A stretch of DNA of 64,000 bases, taken from Opitutaceae bacterium EW11 (GTDB lineage: Bacteria > Verrucomicrobiota > Verrucomicrobiia > Opitutales > Opitutaceae). Position numbers and translations under genes: made by a program. The notes beneath the pieces were generated by a model. The model was not told the origin of the DNA. It ran no database searches and worked only from the letters and a program-made list of their open reading frames with translations. Location of the stretch: assembly GCA_003054665.1 (NCBI GenBank), contig QAYY01000013.1, positions 496,001 through 560,000 on the forward strand, read 5' to 3'. Positions within the stretch are counted from its first letter, which is position 1; each line of letters begins with the position of its first letter. Of this stretch, positions 8,284 through 16,450 are shown one piece after another.

Positions 8284-9576
8284 ATGCGGAGCAAGTGGCT
8301 ATTGCTCGTCGCAACACTCATCGCCTTGGCAGCCGCCGGCGCCCAGGCGGGTGAGAAAGTCAGTTCCATCGAGATCGATGGCGCGATCGGGCCGGCCACC
8401 GCGGACTACATCGGACGGGCGATCCACGTTGCCGAGACTTCGCAGTCGCAGTGCCTCGTGATTCAGCTGGATACGCCGGGAGGGCTCCTCGATTCGACGA
8501 AACAGATCGTGAAATCCTTCTACGGCTCGAAGGTACCGGTCGTCGTGTACGTTGCCCCGGCCGGAGCCAACGCGGGCAGCGCAGGCTGTTTCATCACCCT
8601 GGCGGCCGACGTGGCAGCGATGGCGCCGAATACGAGCATCGGCGCGGCGCATCCCGTGCAATTCGGCGGGAGCGAGGAAACTCCGTCGGAGAAACCCGGA
8701 GGCGACGTGATGTCGAAGAAACTGGAGAACTTCGCCGCGAGTTACATCGAGGCGATCGCGACGAAGCGCGGACGGAACATCGAGTGGGCGATCTCGGCGG
8801 TCCGCGACAGCGCCAGCGTCACCGCTGAAAAGGCCCTCGAGCTGAAGGTGATCGACCTGATCGCGAAGGACCTGCCCGACCTGCTTCGGAAAATCGACGG
8901 GCGCAACCTCGAGGGCCGCGTGCTGAAAACCGAGGACGCCCCCGTATCCAGGATTCCGATGCTCCTGCGCGAGCGGATTTTTCAGACCGTCTGGCGACCC
9001 GAGACGATGTTTTTTCTCATGCTGATCGCGATCTACGGCATCATCGGCGAACTCAGCAATCCGGGCGCCGTGCTCCCGGGCGTATCCGGCGCGATTGCAC
9101 TGGTGCTGGCGCTCTACATGGGCTCGGTGCTGCCGATCAACATCGCCGGGCTTGCGCTCCTCGTGCTCGCGGTGGCCCTGTTCGTCACCGATGTTTTTGC
9201 GCCGAGCCACGGCGCGCTCACCGCGGCCGGCATCATTTCGTTTTTTCTCGGCTCGCTGCTGCTGTTTGAACCCGCCGGACCGGCGTTCCGGTTGTCGCTG
9301 GCGATGATCGTGCCGGCGACGCTCATCACCGCGGCGTTTTTCCTCTTCGTCGTGGGGGCCGGCCTTCGCGCCCAGCGGCTTCCTCGCCGCAGCGGACGCG
9401 AGACGATGCTCGGCAAAGTAGTGCCGGCGATGACTGACATCGGACCCGAAACGGGAAAGGTGTTCATCGAAGGCGAAACCTGGAACGCTCGGAGCGAGGC
9501 CGCCATCGGCTCCGGTCAGCCGGTCGAGATCGAGCGAGTGGACGGACTGACCTTGCGCGTGAAACCGAAAACCTAG
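8284..9576 (+). CDS. NfeD-family membrane-bound serine protease (ClpP class)
   Basis: Membrane protease that partners with the stomatin-like protein of the next gene. A signal peptide (MRSKWLLLVATLIALAAAGAQA) is followed by a ClpP/crotonase-fold domain with nucleophile Ser99 in the NAGSAG motif and a Lys-containing helix (SKKLENF). Four transmembrane helices follow, then a C-terminal soluble OB-fold NfeD domain. Long NfeD proteins of this type cleave the C-terminus of slipins in archaea. GTG 8266 and ATG 8278 are also possible starts, but 8284 gives GAGAG at 8272-8276 the best spacing (seven bases) and the cleanest signal peptide. Confidence 0.9.
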   Translation: MRSKWLLLVATLIALAAAGAQAGEKVSSIEIDGAIGPATADYIGRAIHVAETSQSQCLVIQLDTPGGLLDSTKQIVKSFYGSKVPVVVYVAPAGANAGSAGCFITLAADVAAMAPNTSIGAAHPVQFGGSEETPSEKPGGDVMSKKLENFAASYIEAIATKRGRNIEWAISAVRDSASVTAEKALELKVIDLIAKDLPDLLRKIDGRNLEGRVLKTEDAPVSRIPMLLRERIFQTVWRPETMFFLMLIAIYGIIGELSNPGAVLPGVSGAIALVLALYMGSVLPINIAGLALLVLAVALFVTDVFAPSHGALTAAGIISFFLGSLLLFEPAGPAFRLSLAMIVPATLITAAFFLFVVGAGLRAQRLPRRSGRETMLGKVVPAMTDIGPETGKVFIEGETWNARSEAAIGSGQPVEIERVDGLTLRVKPKT

Positions 9577-9584
9577 GAGGCGTT

Positions 9585-10376
9585 ATGGACCCGGTGAAAT
9601 CGTTTCTGACCTTGGGCTCGTGGGTGATTCCAGTCGTGCTACTGGCGATGCTCATCCTGCCGAACGCCGTGCGGATTCTTCGCGAATACGAGCGCGGTGT
9701 CGTTTTCCGGCTCGGCAAACTGCTTCGGGCGAAAGGGCCGGGGATCGTCATCCTGATCCCGCTTGTCGACCGCATGGTCCGCATGGATCTGCGGGTGGTG
9801 ACGATCGACGTGCCGAAGCAGGAGATGATGACGACCGACAACGTCCCGGTGACCGTCGATGCCGTCCTTTATTTCCGCGTGGTCGATTCCGAAGCGGCCG
9901 TGGTGAAGGTGGAGAACTTTCTCAAGGCGACGTCGCTGATCGCGCAGACTACGTTGCGCAGTGTCATCGGCCAAGCCCACCTAGACGAGTTGCTGGCTCG
10001 GCGCGAGGCGATCAACCAGCGATTGCAGGAGATCATCGACCGCCAGACGGATCCGTGGGGCGTGAAGGTGACCGCGGTCGAGGTGAAAGACGTCGTCCTC
10101 CCCGACAATATGAAGCGCGCCATGGCCCGCCAGGCGGAGAGCGAACGCGAACGCCGCGCGAAAATCATCAACGCCGAAGGCGAATTCCAGGCTGCGGAGA
10201 AACTGGTGCAGGCCGCCGCGATGATCGAACAGCGTCCGATCGCGCTCCAGCTGCGGTACCTCCAGACGATGCGGGAAATCTCGAGCGAGCATAACACGAC
10301 GACCTTCCTGCCCATCCCGCTCGACCTGCTGACGCCCTTCGTGAAGTCCGCCGCCGACGCCCTAACGAAGAAGTGA
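9585..10376 (+). CDS. Slipin / SPFH (band 7, stomatin-like) membrane protein
   Basis: Stomatin homologue, 263 residues, thought to organise membrane microdomains. One N-terminal transmembrane segment (about 11-27) is followed by the band-7 core (EYERGVVFRLGK to DRMVRMDLR) and an Ala/Glu/Arg-rich coiled-coil region with ESERERRAKIINAEGE. The C-terminus is hydrophobic (FLPIPLDLL), the kind of segment that partner NfeD proteases cut. An ideal AGGAGG (9575-9580) sits five bases before ATG 9585 and overlaps the NfeD stop. The nfeD-slipin pairing is conserved across bacteria and archaea. Confidence 0.95.
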   Translation: MDPVKSFLTLGSWVIPVVLLAMLILPNAVRILREYERGVVFRLGKLLRAKGPGIVILIPLVDRMVRMDLRVVTIDVPKQEMMTTDNVPVTVDAVLYFRVVDSEAAVVKVENFLKATSLIAQTTLRSVIGQAHLDELLARREAINQRLQEIIDRQTDPWGVKVTAVEVKDVVLPDNMKRAMARQAESERERRAKIINAEGEFQAAEKLVQAAAMIEQRPIALQLRYLQTMREISSEHNTTTFLPIPLDLLTPFVKSAADALTKK

Positions 10377-10497
10377 ACCGCACGACGGCGGTCCGCGCTC
10401 ACCGTTCGCATATCCGACTCTCCGACGTGGGCGGGGGGGGCCGCACCCCGCACGAGTGACGTTGCAGCTCGCTGGGTTCGGCCCTCCCCGGCTTCTG

Positions 10498-11931
10498 CTA
10501 TTCCGGCAGAACCGCGGCCAGCCGTGTCACGCCTTCCTCGATACGTTCGAACGACAAATGACCGAAGGCGATCGCGAGCGCTGAGGGGTGGCGCGACTTG
10601 CCGAGCGAAAACTCGTCGACCGGGTCCACCTCGATTCCGGCTCTCTCCAGCTGCGCGATCTTTGCGGCGTCGAACTTCACGCCCTCGAAGGTCGCCATCA
10701 GGTGCAGGCCGGTGGTGTTGCCTGAAACGACCACGCGTTTTCCGAAAGCTCGGGCGAGCGCGCTCTCGAGACAGCGCATCTTCCGCTGGTAAACGCGCTG
10801 CATCCTCACGATGTGCCGCTCGAGATTTCCCTCGCGGATGAATCGGGCCAGGGCGTTCTGCGTGAGCCGGGATCCGTTTCCGTGGGTCGACGCGATGAGC
10901 TTCTCCATCCCGGCTGCAAGCACGGCGGGGACGACGACGTATCCGAGCCTCAAGGACGGCGCGAGCGACTTGGCGAAGGTTCCGATATGGATCACGCGGT
11001 CCGGGCAGAGCCGGAAGAGGGAGCTCACGGGGGCGCCGCTGTAGCGGAATTCGCTGTCGTAGTCGTCTTCCAGGACAAAAAGCTTCCACCGTCGGGCGTA
11101 CTCCAGCAGCGCGAGCCGGCGCTGGATCGGGAGCGTGCTGCCCAGCGGGCATTGGTGCGAAGGCGAGACGAAGAGCAGACTCGCGGCGGGGCGCGCCGGC
11201 AGGTCGTCGATGTCGATTCCCGCGTCGTCCGCCCTCACTGGCAGGATGCGATGACCGCATTTTTTCAGAATCGCGGGGACAAAACTCACCACGGGATCTT
11301 CCACGAGGGCTCCCTGCCTCCGTTCGTGGAGCAGCATGGCGGATAGCTGCACGCCCTGCGCGGCCCCGGTCGTGACCAGGATCTGACCTGGGTCGCAGAC
11401 GATGCCTTTCACGCGGAGAAGGTGGCGCGCGATCTCTTCGCGAAGCGTGTCCATCCCGGCTGCCGGAGCGTAACCCCAATCGTCGGCTTTTCCGAAATAC
11501 ATCTCCTGCCGGAGGCATTTCGCCCAGGACTCGCGAGGAAACCGCGCCAGGTCCGGCGTGCCGCAGATGAAGGAAATGACGTCGGGGTGGGGCGGAGCGG
11601 CGGGGTTTCGTCGAGCGCGCGAAGGCAGATGCGCAGCGGGCGTTCGGAGCCGGCCCATTTCGGAGACAAAGGTGCCGGAACCTTCGCGGGTTTCGACGAA
11701 GCCCTCGGCCAAAAGCTGTTCGTAGACGGCGATGGCGATGTTTCGCGCCACGCGGTGCTGCGCCGCGAGTTCGCGGGAGGAGGGAAGCCGGGTGCCTGCG
11801 GCCAGGTCGCCCGTCAGGATCTTCGTGGCGATCTGATCGTAGATCTGTCGCTTCAGCGTGAGACCGGAGCCGCGTTGGAGTTCGATCCAGAACACGACGG
11901 AACGTTGCCTGGTTGGAGAAAGTGGTTCCAT
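10498..11931 (-). CDS. MocR-type transcription regulator (GntR wHTH + aminotransferase fold)
   Basis: 477-residue chimeric regulator: a GntR-like winged helix (about 20-90, with TRLPSSRELAAQHRVARN) joined to a fold-type I aminotransferase domain (about 115-470). The PLP-binding lysine is Lys321 in GTFAKSLAPSLRLGY, and the Asp of LEDDYDSEFRY (about 289-293) would contact the pyridine nitrogen, so the PLP site looks intact. MocR proteins sense PLP, GABA, taurine or similar amines. The ATG at 11931 is only 96 bases from the divergent permease gene at 12028, with an inverted repeat between them, so it may regulate that gene. PdxR is one possibility, but no pdx gene is nearby. Confidence 0.9.
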   Translation of the reverse strand: MEPLSPTRQRSVVFWIELQRGSGLTLKRQIYDQIATKILTGDLAAGTRLPSSRELAAQHRVARNIAIAVYEQLLAEGFVETREGSGTFVSEMGRLRTPAAHLPSRARRNPAAPPHPDVISFICGTPDLARFPRESWAKCLRQEMYFGKADDWGYAPAAGMDTLREEIARHLLRVKGIVCDPGQILVTTGAAQGVQLSAMLLHERRQGALVEDPVVSFVPAILKKCGHRILPVRADDAGIDIDDLPARPAASLLFVSPSHQCPLGSTLPIQRRLALLEYARRWKLFVLEDDYDSEFRYSGAPVSSLFRLCPDRVIHIGTFAKSLAPSLRLGYVVVPAVLAAGMEKLIASTHGNGSRLTQNALARFIREGNLERHIVRMQRVYQRKMRCLESALARAFGKRVVVSGNTTGLHLMATFEGVKFDAAKIAQLERAGIEVDPVDEFSLGKSRHPSALAIAFGHLSFERIEEGVTRLAAVLPE

Positions 11932-11945
11932 CAAAATCGAGCTTC

Positions 11946-11969
11946 GGTGGTTCTCCCCGGGAACCACTT
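11946..11969. promoter_or_regulatory. Inverted repeat in MocR/permease divergent promoter
   Basis: GTGGTTC at 11947-11953 and GAACCAC at 11961-11967 form a perfect 7-base inverted repeat with a 7-base spacer, centred between the two divergent starts. A further copy, AAGTGGTTCC at 11920-11929, is the exact complement of GGAACCACTT at 11960-11969 but falls inside codons 2-4 of the MocR gene. MocR regulators bind repeated half-sites in their own promoters, so this is a reasonable operator candidate. No footprint evidence exists. Confidence 0.45.
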
Positions 11970-12027
11970 GCCATGGCAGATTGGCGTGCGGTCGGGGACA
12001 TCGGGTCCTGCGACCCGCTCGACGACC

Positions 12028-14454
12028 ATGTATTCGGACCTTAAATTCGCCTACCGTCAGATCGCCCGTTCCCCCGTCTTCGCTTTTGTGACCGTGCTCA
12101 CGCTCGCGCTCGGGATCGGGCTCAACACTTCGATGTTCAGCATCGTCAACGCGGTCCTGCTCCGACCGCTGCCGTATCCGGGGGGCGAGCGGCTGGTGCG
12201 GATCTCGGCTTCGACGCCGCGCGCACAGAGCCTCGCGATGACCGCGCCGGAGGCGACGGCGTTTCGGCAGAGTATCGATCAGGCCGGCTTCGAAAGCTGG
12301 GGGCTTTTCGGCTGGTGGGGGGCGAACTTCGTCGAGTCCGGCCGACCCGCGGAACTGCTGGTGTCGATCCGGGGCTCGGCGGGCTTTCTCTCGACGCTCG
12401 GAGTGCAGCCGTTGCTCGGGCGGTGGTTCACGGCGGAGGAGGATTCGCGCAACGACCCGGTGGCGCTGATCAGCGAGGAGCTCTGGCGGCGCACTTACGC
12501 GGGCGATCCAGGAATCGTCGGACGTGCGATCCACGTCGACGGCGAGGCGCTGACGGTTGTCGGCGTCCTCCCGAGAAAAATCGCGGCTCCCGCCGTTTTC
12601 GGCGTGGTGGACCTCTGGCGTCCACTTCGCATTACCGAGACGGAGCTCACCGAAACCCGAAACCGCTGGCTTTACGTCGTGGCGAAACTCGCCCCGGGCG
12701 CCTCGCTTCCGCGGACCAACGCCACTTTGGCGACGCTGGCTGCTCGGATACCCCGCGACGGCACGAATGCCTCCGACCGCACCGGCATGGTGGCCACGCC
12801 GCTCCACGTTTCGAATACGGATGACGCCGTGCGGAGCATCACCTGGCTCAGCTTGGCGCTCACCGCGCTCGTACTCCTCATCGCGTGCGCCAATCTCGCG
12901 AATCTACAGCTGGCACGCGCCGCAAGCCGGTCGCGCGAGACGCTGGTTCGCGCCGCGCTCGGTGCTTCGCGCGAGCAGCTCATCCGGCCGATGCTGCTGG
13001 AGAGCCTCCTGCTTTCTCTCGTCGGAGGGACGGCGGCTCTGGGCGTCGCCGCCGGTGCGACGAACTGGGTGGCGCGCCACGTCGTTTTCAACAATGCGCC
13101 GCCGGGATACGATATTCCGCTCGACGGCCGCACGCTGCTGTTTGCGTTGGCGGCCTCAGTCATCACCGGCCTGGCGATCGGGGTCTTGCCCGGCTATCTC
13201 GCAGGTCGCGCCGAGCTCGCCTCCGGACTGCGCGACGCCGGTCGCGGAAACACCTCGGGTCCGCGCCAGCAGCGGTTGCGCCGAGGTTTGGTGATCGCGG
13301 AGTACGCGGTGGCGCTGGTGCTGTTGACGGGCGCGGGGCTCATTCTCGGAGGGCTCAAGGGTTTTCTCCAACGCGACGCCGGATGGCGGGCCGACGGGCT
13401 CGCTTACGGATACGTTGCGCTCCAAACGCCGCGCTACAACGCCGACGCGGAGACGATCCGTTTCTACGAGCAGCTCCAGGAGCGACTCGGCAACTTGCCG
13501 GGAGTCAAAGGCGTGGCGTTCGGCTGGGATGTGCCGATTACGCCGGCGCACGACCCGCGGGCGTTTCGCGTGGAAAACCGCGCGCAGGTGCAGGCTGGCG
13601 ATGCACCGCTGGCGTTTTTCACCGGAGTCCTTCCGAGATATTTCGAAGGACTGGGAATCCGGCTCGCGGCGGGAAGGGATTTTACCCGCCGCGATGACGC
13701 GAATGCACCGCGGGTCGCAATCGTGAACGAGGCGTTGGCGCGGGCGTTCTGGCCCGGAGAGGATCCGATCGGGAAACGCATCGGCAACGTCGACCCGAGC
13801 AACCCGCGCTGGATGGAAGTGGTGGGCGTGGCGAGCGACACGCGGTTCATCGGCCACCTCGCTACGCCTGCGACGCGTTACCAAGTGTACATTCCCTTCG
13901 CCCAGGAAGTCTGGCGCTGGGGCGCGGTGGCGGTGCGGACGAGCGCGGCCCCGGAAAGCCTGGTCGACTCGATCCGGCGGACCGTGACCGACCTCGATCC
14001 GGAGATCCCCGTGTGGGAGGCGCGAACGGTCGCGCAGGAAGTGGACCGCCGCTTGGCCAACACCCAGCTTCTGGCGCAACTCCTCGGGAGTGTCGCGGCG
14101 TTGGGCTTGTTGCTCTCGGCCCTGGGAATCCATGCGCTGGTCTCGCACGACGTCACCCAGCGCACCTCGGAGATCGGAGTTCGCATGGCGCTGGGCGCCG
14201 ATCTCGCGAGCATCTATCGGCTGATTCTCGGCAGCGGCATGCGCCTCGCAGGCCTAGGCGGGGCTGTCGGCCTGGTGGGCGCGTTTTTCCTCAGCGTCGG
14301 CCTCCGCCGCGCCGTGCCCGAGATTCCCGGCCTCCAAACGAGCTGGATCGCCGCGACCATCGGCCTGCTCGCCGCCACCGCTCTCGCTGCCATCTGGCTC
14401 CCTGTCCGCCGCGCGGCGCGGATCGACCCGATCGTCGCCCTGCGCGGGGAGTGA
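12028..14454 (+). CDS. Large duplicated ABC permease (ADOP-type, MacB_PCD/FtsX x2)
   Basis: 808-residue inner-membrane protein with the architecture of the duplicated permeases common in Acidobacteria and Verrucomicrobia: TM - MacB_PCD - three TM, then a second copy of the same. The first copy begins MYSDLKFAYRQIARSP and has the FtsX block around NLQLARAASRSRETLVR. The second copy ends with the LPVRRAARIDPIVALRGE tail typical of the family. No ATPase gene is adjacent, so it must use one encoded elsewhere. The ATG at 12028 is chosen because homologues begin with this 'DLKFAYRQ' segment. It is divergent from the MocR gene. Substrate unknown. Confidence 0.9.
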   Translation: MYSDLKFAYRQIARSPVFAFVTVLTLALGIGLNTSMFSIVNAVLLRPLPYPGGERLVRISASTPRAQSLAMTAPEATAFRQSIDQAGFESWGLFGWWGANFVESGRPAELLVSIRGSAGFLSTLGVQPLLGRWFTAEEDSRNDPVALISEELWRRTYAGDPGIVGRAIHVDGEALTVVGVLPRKIAAPAVFGVVDLWRPLRITETELTETRNRWLYVVAKLAPGASLPRTNATLATLAARIPRDGTNASDRTGMVATPLHVSNTDDAVRSITWLSLALTALVLLIACANLANLQLARAASRSRETLVRAALGASREQLIRPMLLESLLLSLVGGTAALGVAAGATNWVARHVVFNNAPPGYDIPLDGRTLLFALAASVITGLAIGVLPGYLAGRAELASGLRDAGRGNTSGPRQQRLRRGLVIAEYAVALVLLTGAGLILGGLKGFLQRDAGWRADGLAYGYVALQTPRYNADAETIRFYEQLQERLGNLPGVKGVAFGWDVPITPAHDPRAFRVENRAQVQAGDAPLAFFTGVLPRYFEGLGIRLAAGRDFTRRDDANAPRVAIVNEALARAFWPGEDPIGKRIGNVDPSNPRWMEVVGVASDTRFIGHLATPATRYQVYIPFAQEVWRWGAVAVRTSAAPESLVDSIRRTVTDLDPEIPVWEARTVAQEVDRRLANTQLLAQLLGSVAALGLLLSALGIHALVSHDVTQRTSEIGVRMALGADLASIYRLILGSGMRLAGLGGAVGLVGAFFLSVGLRRAVPEIPGLQTSWIAATIGLLAATALAAIWLPVRRAARIDPIVALRGE

Positions 14455-14467
14455 ATCGGGTCGGAGG

Positions 14468-15025
14468 TTATTGGCCCGCGGTTTTGGGCGCGACGGCGAC
14501 CTGGACGAGGACCGGTAGCTTTTCACCCAGGCGTTCGGCGGGAGTGAAACGCCATTTCCCTACGCACTCGGCGGCGGGCCCGGCGGCGTCGCGGTCGGGC
14601 GCGGAGAGGCAATAGAGGCTGTCGACTTCACCCGTGGTGCTCACCAGAACCCAGAAACGAAACTCACCCCGGATACCGCGCGACCGCATCTCTTCCGGCA
14701 GGACAAGCTCTTCGGCTTTCTGAACGAGCGGCGCCTTCGAGTTGGGGGAGAGCAGGGCGAACTCGCGGCCCCGCAGCTTGCCCAGGCTGTGCATATCTTG
14801 CTCCACGGTCTTCATGTCGAGCGCCGCTGGCGTTTGTCCGGCGCGTTGAAGCTGCGGGCAGATGATCGTTTTCATCGGCAGCGTCCCGACAAAACCGGCT
14901 TTGTTGAAGGCGATGTCCGCAACCTCGCGGGGGAGGTCCTTCGATTTCGCCCCGGCAAAGGAGGGCAGAAGCGACATCGAGACAATCACGGCCAATAACG
15001 CGGCGGAACGAGGAAGACGGCGCAT
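14468..15025 (-). CDS. Exported TonB C-terminal-domain-like protein
   Basis: 185 residues with a signal peptide (MRRLPRSAALLAVIVSMSLL ending near FAGA). The C-terminal half resembles the TonB_C fold: FRFWVLVSTTGEVDSLYCL, then AECVGKWRFTPAERLGEKLPVLVQVAVAP, matching the usual 'G-x-V ... W-x-F-x-P ... G-x-x-V' pattern. It lacks the proline-rich spacer and permanent N-terminal anchor of a working TonB, so it is more likely a periplasmic protein with this fold than an energy transducer. Three Cys residues are present. The start is ATG at 15025; it is convergent with the permease gene 13 bases away. Confidence 0.7.
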   Translation of the reverse strand: MRRLPRSAALLAVIVSMSLLPSFAGAKSKDLPREVADIAFNKAGFVGTLPMKTIICPQLQRAGQTPAALDMKTVEQDMHSLGKLRGREFALLSPNSKAPLVQKAEELVLPEEMRSRGIRGEFRFWVLVSTTGEVDSLYCLSAPDRDAAGPAAECVGKWRFTPAERLGEKLPVLVQVAVAPKTAGQ

Positions 15026-15166
15026 GTGCTTGTGGTTCAGCACCGTCCTCCGGAGTCGCTCCCGGCGCAAGCGGCATCTGTGCCTGCGGGAAGTACCGGA
15101 GAGCTCGGCGCGAATCAGGTTAAGCGACCGGCTCAATTCTTTGTGAATGCGGCCGATAAGGGGAGA

Positions 15167-15559
15167 ATGCTGAAGGTCGAAGTCGTGGAGACTGCGGACA
15201 CGGTGAACCTGGTCGTCGAGGGCCAGCTCACCGGCTCCGGCCTCGTGGAGATCATCCGACAGCATTACGGCAAGCTGAGCGGCAAGGCATGCATCTGGGA
15301 CCTCCGAAAAGCTGCGTTCCACGACAACTATCAAGTCGAGTTCGGGCCCATCGCCACCGCCGCACGGGAAACCTTCGCCAACGCCCGCAGGATCTCGCCG
15401 ACCAAGGTCGCCTATGTGGTTTCCGGCATCGATCCGTACCTGATCATGTGCAAGTATATGATGCACGCCAACAGCGCGCGGATTCCGGTCGAGTATTCGG
15501 TCTTCAAAGACATGGCGGAGGCTCAGGCCTGGATCGCGAACGATCGCCTGAAGCACTGA
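15167..15559 (+). CDS. SpoIIAA/STAS-like small protein
   Basis: 130-residue cytoplasmic protein. The pattern of strands and helices (VEVVETADTVNLVVEGQLTG, a helix, CIWDLRKAAF, a further helix, KVAYVVSG, then a final helix AEAQAWIAND) resembles the SpoIIAA-like/STAS group of single-domain proteins, some of which bind anti-sigma factors or lipids. No phosphorylatable Ser-x-Gly motif of true anti-anti-sigma factors is obvious. The ATG at 15167 follows GGGGAG at a proper distance. It stands alone, convergent with sixA. Assignment is by fold pattern only. Confidence 0.6.
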   Translation: MLKVEVVETADTVNLVVEGQLTGSGLVEIIRQHYGKLSGKACIWDLRKAAFHDNYQVEFGPIATAARETFANARRISPTKVAYVVSGIDPYLIMCKYMMHANSARIPVEYSVFKDMAEAQAWIANDRLKH

Positions 15560-15603
15560 GCGCCGCTGGGAGTTCCAGGGCCGGCGGCGGGGCGGCGAGG
15601 GCG

Positions 15604-16098
15604 TCAGTCGGGCTGCAGTTCGGGCCCGACGAGCCATTGCACGACCCAACGTCGTTCGCCACCGGCGGAGCCCGCTTCGGTTGCACGGTCGAGCGCGAGC
15701 ACCGAGCCTTTGCGCAGTCGAAACGCGGCTGGGCTGGTCGAGCCGAACACCAACAGCGTGGCGAGCGCGCTCAGGTAGGGTTCGTGGCCGACCACCGCGA
15801 GTCCGCCCGACGCTTTCCGCTCCGCAAGGCGTTTCGCGAGCAATCGGGGGGTATCTTCGGGGAGCATGCCCGGTGTTTCCACGAGCGGCGCGGCAGTCCG
15901 CATCGCCGATGCGAAAATTTCCGCGGTCTGTCGGACTCGAACGAGCGGACTGTGCCAAATCTCTGCGGGGGCGAACAGATCTTGAGCGACCAAGAATCTC
16001 GCGAGTCGATTCGCCTGTTCCCGACCGCGTTTGCTGAGCGGTCGGGCGGAATCTTCTTCCTCCGACACCGCATGCGCGTGACGGACGATGTAGAGCAT
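15604..16098 (-). CDS. sixA: SixA-like phosphohistidine phosphatase
   Basis: 164-residue histidine phosphatase of the phosphoglycerate-mutase superfamily. The catalytic RHG-type motif reads RHAHAV near the N-terminus (the SixA variant, His nucleophile), and the second catalytic His lies in VVGHEPYLS. SixA removes phosphate from HPt domains or from PTS protein NPr. The ATG at 16098 puts MLYIVRHA at the N-terminus as in homologues; the frame is open to 16179 but the extra residues look non-coding. The only HPt-like domain in the window (18219) has lost its histidine, so the target is elsewhere. Confidence 0.85.
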   Translation of the reverse strand: MLYIVRHAHAVSEEEDSARPLSKRGREQANRLARFLVAQDLFAPAEIWHSPLVRVRQTAEIFASAMRTAAPLVETPGMLPEDTPRLLAKRLAERKASGGLAVVGHEPYLSALATLLVFGSTSPAAFRLRKGSVLALDRATEAGSAGGERRWVVQWLVGPELQPD

Positions 16099-16450
16099 GG
16101 CCTCCAGTGAGCCCGGGTGCAGCCTCGGGTCAAATTCGGTCTGGGATCTGGACGGGAGGAGGTGGAATTGCGCGAACATCGCTCGCCGCGCGGCGCCATC
16201 TTCCAGGAGTCTTCGGCAGCTTCGGCAGGAGTAGCGCTAATCTGCAGCTAATTCTTGGATACCTGGCGGCTAATAACCAAGCGACGGGCAGTTTTGCCTT
16301 AACAGGATTTCCAAAGCCGACAGAATCCGATCCGCGGCGAAGTCGCCCCGCCGGTCACCCCCGGCCGCGGAGCGGTTTCTGCTTCGTCCGCACCCACGTC
16401 AGAACTTCTGTCAGTTCGGGCCTCAAGCCCCCGCCAACCAGCCCACGTCC
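16099..16450. other. Intergenic region sixA / gltD
   Basis: This 352-base divergent gap should hold promoters for both neighbours. It contains a 9-base tandem repeat (CTTCGGCAG twice, 16211-16228) and a relatively AT-rich patch (about 16238-16320, including TAATCT, CTAATTC and TAATAA) unlike the surrounding GC-rich DNA. That patch is the likely promoter zone, but I could not fix -35/-10 pairs with proper spacing. Confidence 0.4.

Noticed and set aside
10431-10442. G-run near the slipin/MocR junction as a G-quadruplex
   Set aside because: A single homopolymer G tract, without the four spaced G-runs needed; may simply be a slippage-prone site.
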